Shown: piece by piece, positions 15,280 to 15,773 of the stretch
How the letters are laid out: each line of letters opens with the position of its first letter
How positions within the stretch are numbered: the stretch's first letter is position 1
NCBI GenBank assembly: GCA_002333145.1
Contig: DDBN01000035.1
Coordinates: 1-15,773, forward strand
Length of the DNA stretch: 15,773 bases
Direction: 5' to 3'
Source: Moraxellaceae bacterium UBA2031
Lineage (GTDB): Bacteria > Pseudomonadota > Gammaproteobacteria > Pseudomonadales > Moraxellaceae
The notes under the pieces: generated by a model
The model's input: the letters and a program-made list of their open reading frames with translations, nothing else
What the model was told of the DNA's origin: nothing
Databases searched by the model: none
Position numbers and translations under genes: made by a program

Positions 15280-15773
15280 TGAAAAGTGTGTTGTTCTGGG
15301 GGCGCTACGGCAATTATGGCCCTGACTATCCGCGCAATCGCGTAGTGGAGTCCGTCATGTCGGGGCTCGGTTGCAGGGTCAGTCGCTTTTTGCCAAGCCT
15401 GTCGATGCTAGCCGATGTTGAGTATTCTCTAAGGGGAGGAAAGAAACCGGATGTGATATGGGTGCCCTGTTTTAGACAGCGTGATTTGCCTGCTGCTGTA
15501 CGGTACGGACATCGTTATGACATCCCGGTCATTTTTGACCCGCTTATTAGTTCGTATGACAAACAGGTCAATGAGCGACACAAGTTTGATGCAGACTCTA
15601 TGCGTGGGCGTCGATTGCTGGAGCAGGAGCGAAAACTGTTCTTATTGGCGGACAAGCTGATTGCGGACACACAGGGGCATGCAGACTATTACCATGAAAT
15701 GCATGGTGTTGCCCGTGAACGCCTTTTTATTATTCCAGTGGGGGCGGAGGAGTCGCTGTTTCAGGCACACCCG
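15279..15773 (+). CDS. Glycosyltransferase, probable GT4 family, N-terminal part
   Basis: The reading frame is open to the window end, showing 165 residues of an incomplete gene. It starts MKSVLFWGRYGNYGPDYPRN, a Rossmann-type beginning with a glycine-rich turn. Later segments, PDVIWVPCFRQ, VIFDPLISSYDKQV, LADKLIADTQGHADYY and RLFIIPVGAEESLF, match the N-terminal domain and the domain boundary of GT-B sugar transferases, in particular retaining GT4 enzymes that use nucleotide-sugar donors. The donor-binding C-terminal half lies outside the window. GGGA lies 8 nt before the ATG, which overlaps the preceding stop by one base. It is the fourth member of the polysaccharide operon. The specific sugar cannot be predicted. 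Confidence 0.82.
   Translation, partial: MKSVLFWGRYGNYGPDYPRNRVVESVMSGLGCRVSRFLPSLSMLADVEYSLRGGKKPDVIWVPCFRQRDLPAAVRYGHRYDIPVIFDPLISSYDKQVNERHKFDADSMRGRRLLEQERKLFLLADKLIADTQGHADYYHEMHGVARERLFIIPVGAEESLFQAHP

Overview
The window looks like chromosomal core DNA of a gammaproteobacterium, probably a Pseudomonas relative or a marine Oceanospirillales/Alcanivorax-type organism. The reasons are a Vfr-like Crp, an E. coli-class glutamine synthetase with its adenylyltransferase, Coq7-based ubiquinone synthesis, and gene orders I recall from Pseudomonas (trpD-trpC-vfr-osmC-like-coq7-HIT, and glnE-ilvE followed by LPS-core genes). The genus is an inference. I see no rRNA, tRNA, CRISPR array, insertion sequence or phage gene.

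Layout. (1) 1-1309: the 3' end of trpD and all of trpC, closed by a bidirectional terminator. (2) 1378-3265: crp/vfr on the minus strand, diverging from a plus-strand pair made of a YhfA-type OsmC-family gene and an unrecognised lipoprotein gene, ending in a 17-bp perfect bidirectional terminator. (3) 3273-4814, minus strand: a small secreted protein, a HIT-family hydrolase and coq7. (4) 4942-6250: an MnmA-like PP-loop protein with a probable C-terminal RNA-binding domain, overlapping a tusA sulfur-carrier gene. (5) 6251-8585: a leader with a sigma-54 promoter and possible paired NtrC sites, then glnA, a terminator and a DUF4124 exported protein. (6) 8642-12482: glnE and ilvE. (7) 12561-15773: four overlapping cell-surface polysaccharide genes (ELM1-like, membrane-anchored NodB-type deacetylase, second ELM1-like, and a GT4-type glycosyltransferase cut off by the window end).

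How the genes fit together. The nitrogen genes form a functional set: glnA carries the adenylylation-site tyrosine and glnE encodes the bifunctional enzyme that adds and removes AMP there, while the sigma-54 promoter points to NtrC control. The PP-loop/TusA pair looks like a sulfur-transfer module acting on RNA. The terminal operon probably builds and trims a hexosamine-containing part of the LPS core. The most interesting points are the PP-loop/TusA module, the ELM1-deacetylase-ELM1-glycosyltransferase operon, the architecture of the glnA promoter, and an atypical metal-binding segment in GlnA. Most of the window is well-conserved housekeeping DNA; I do not see an obviously new defence or mobile system.
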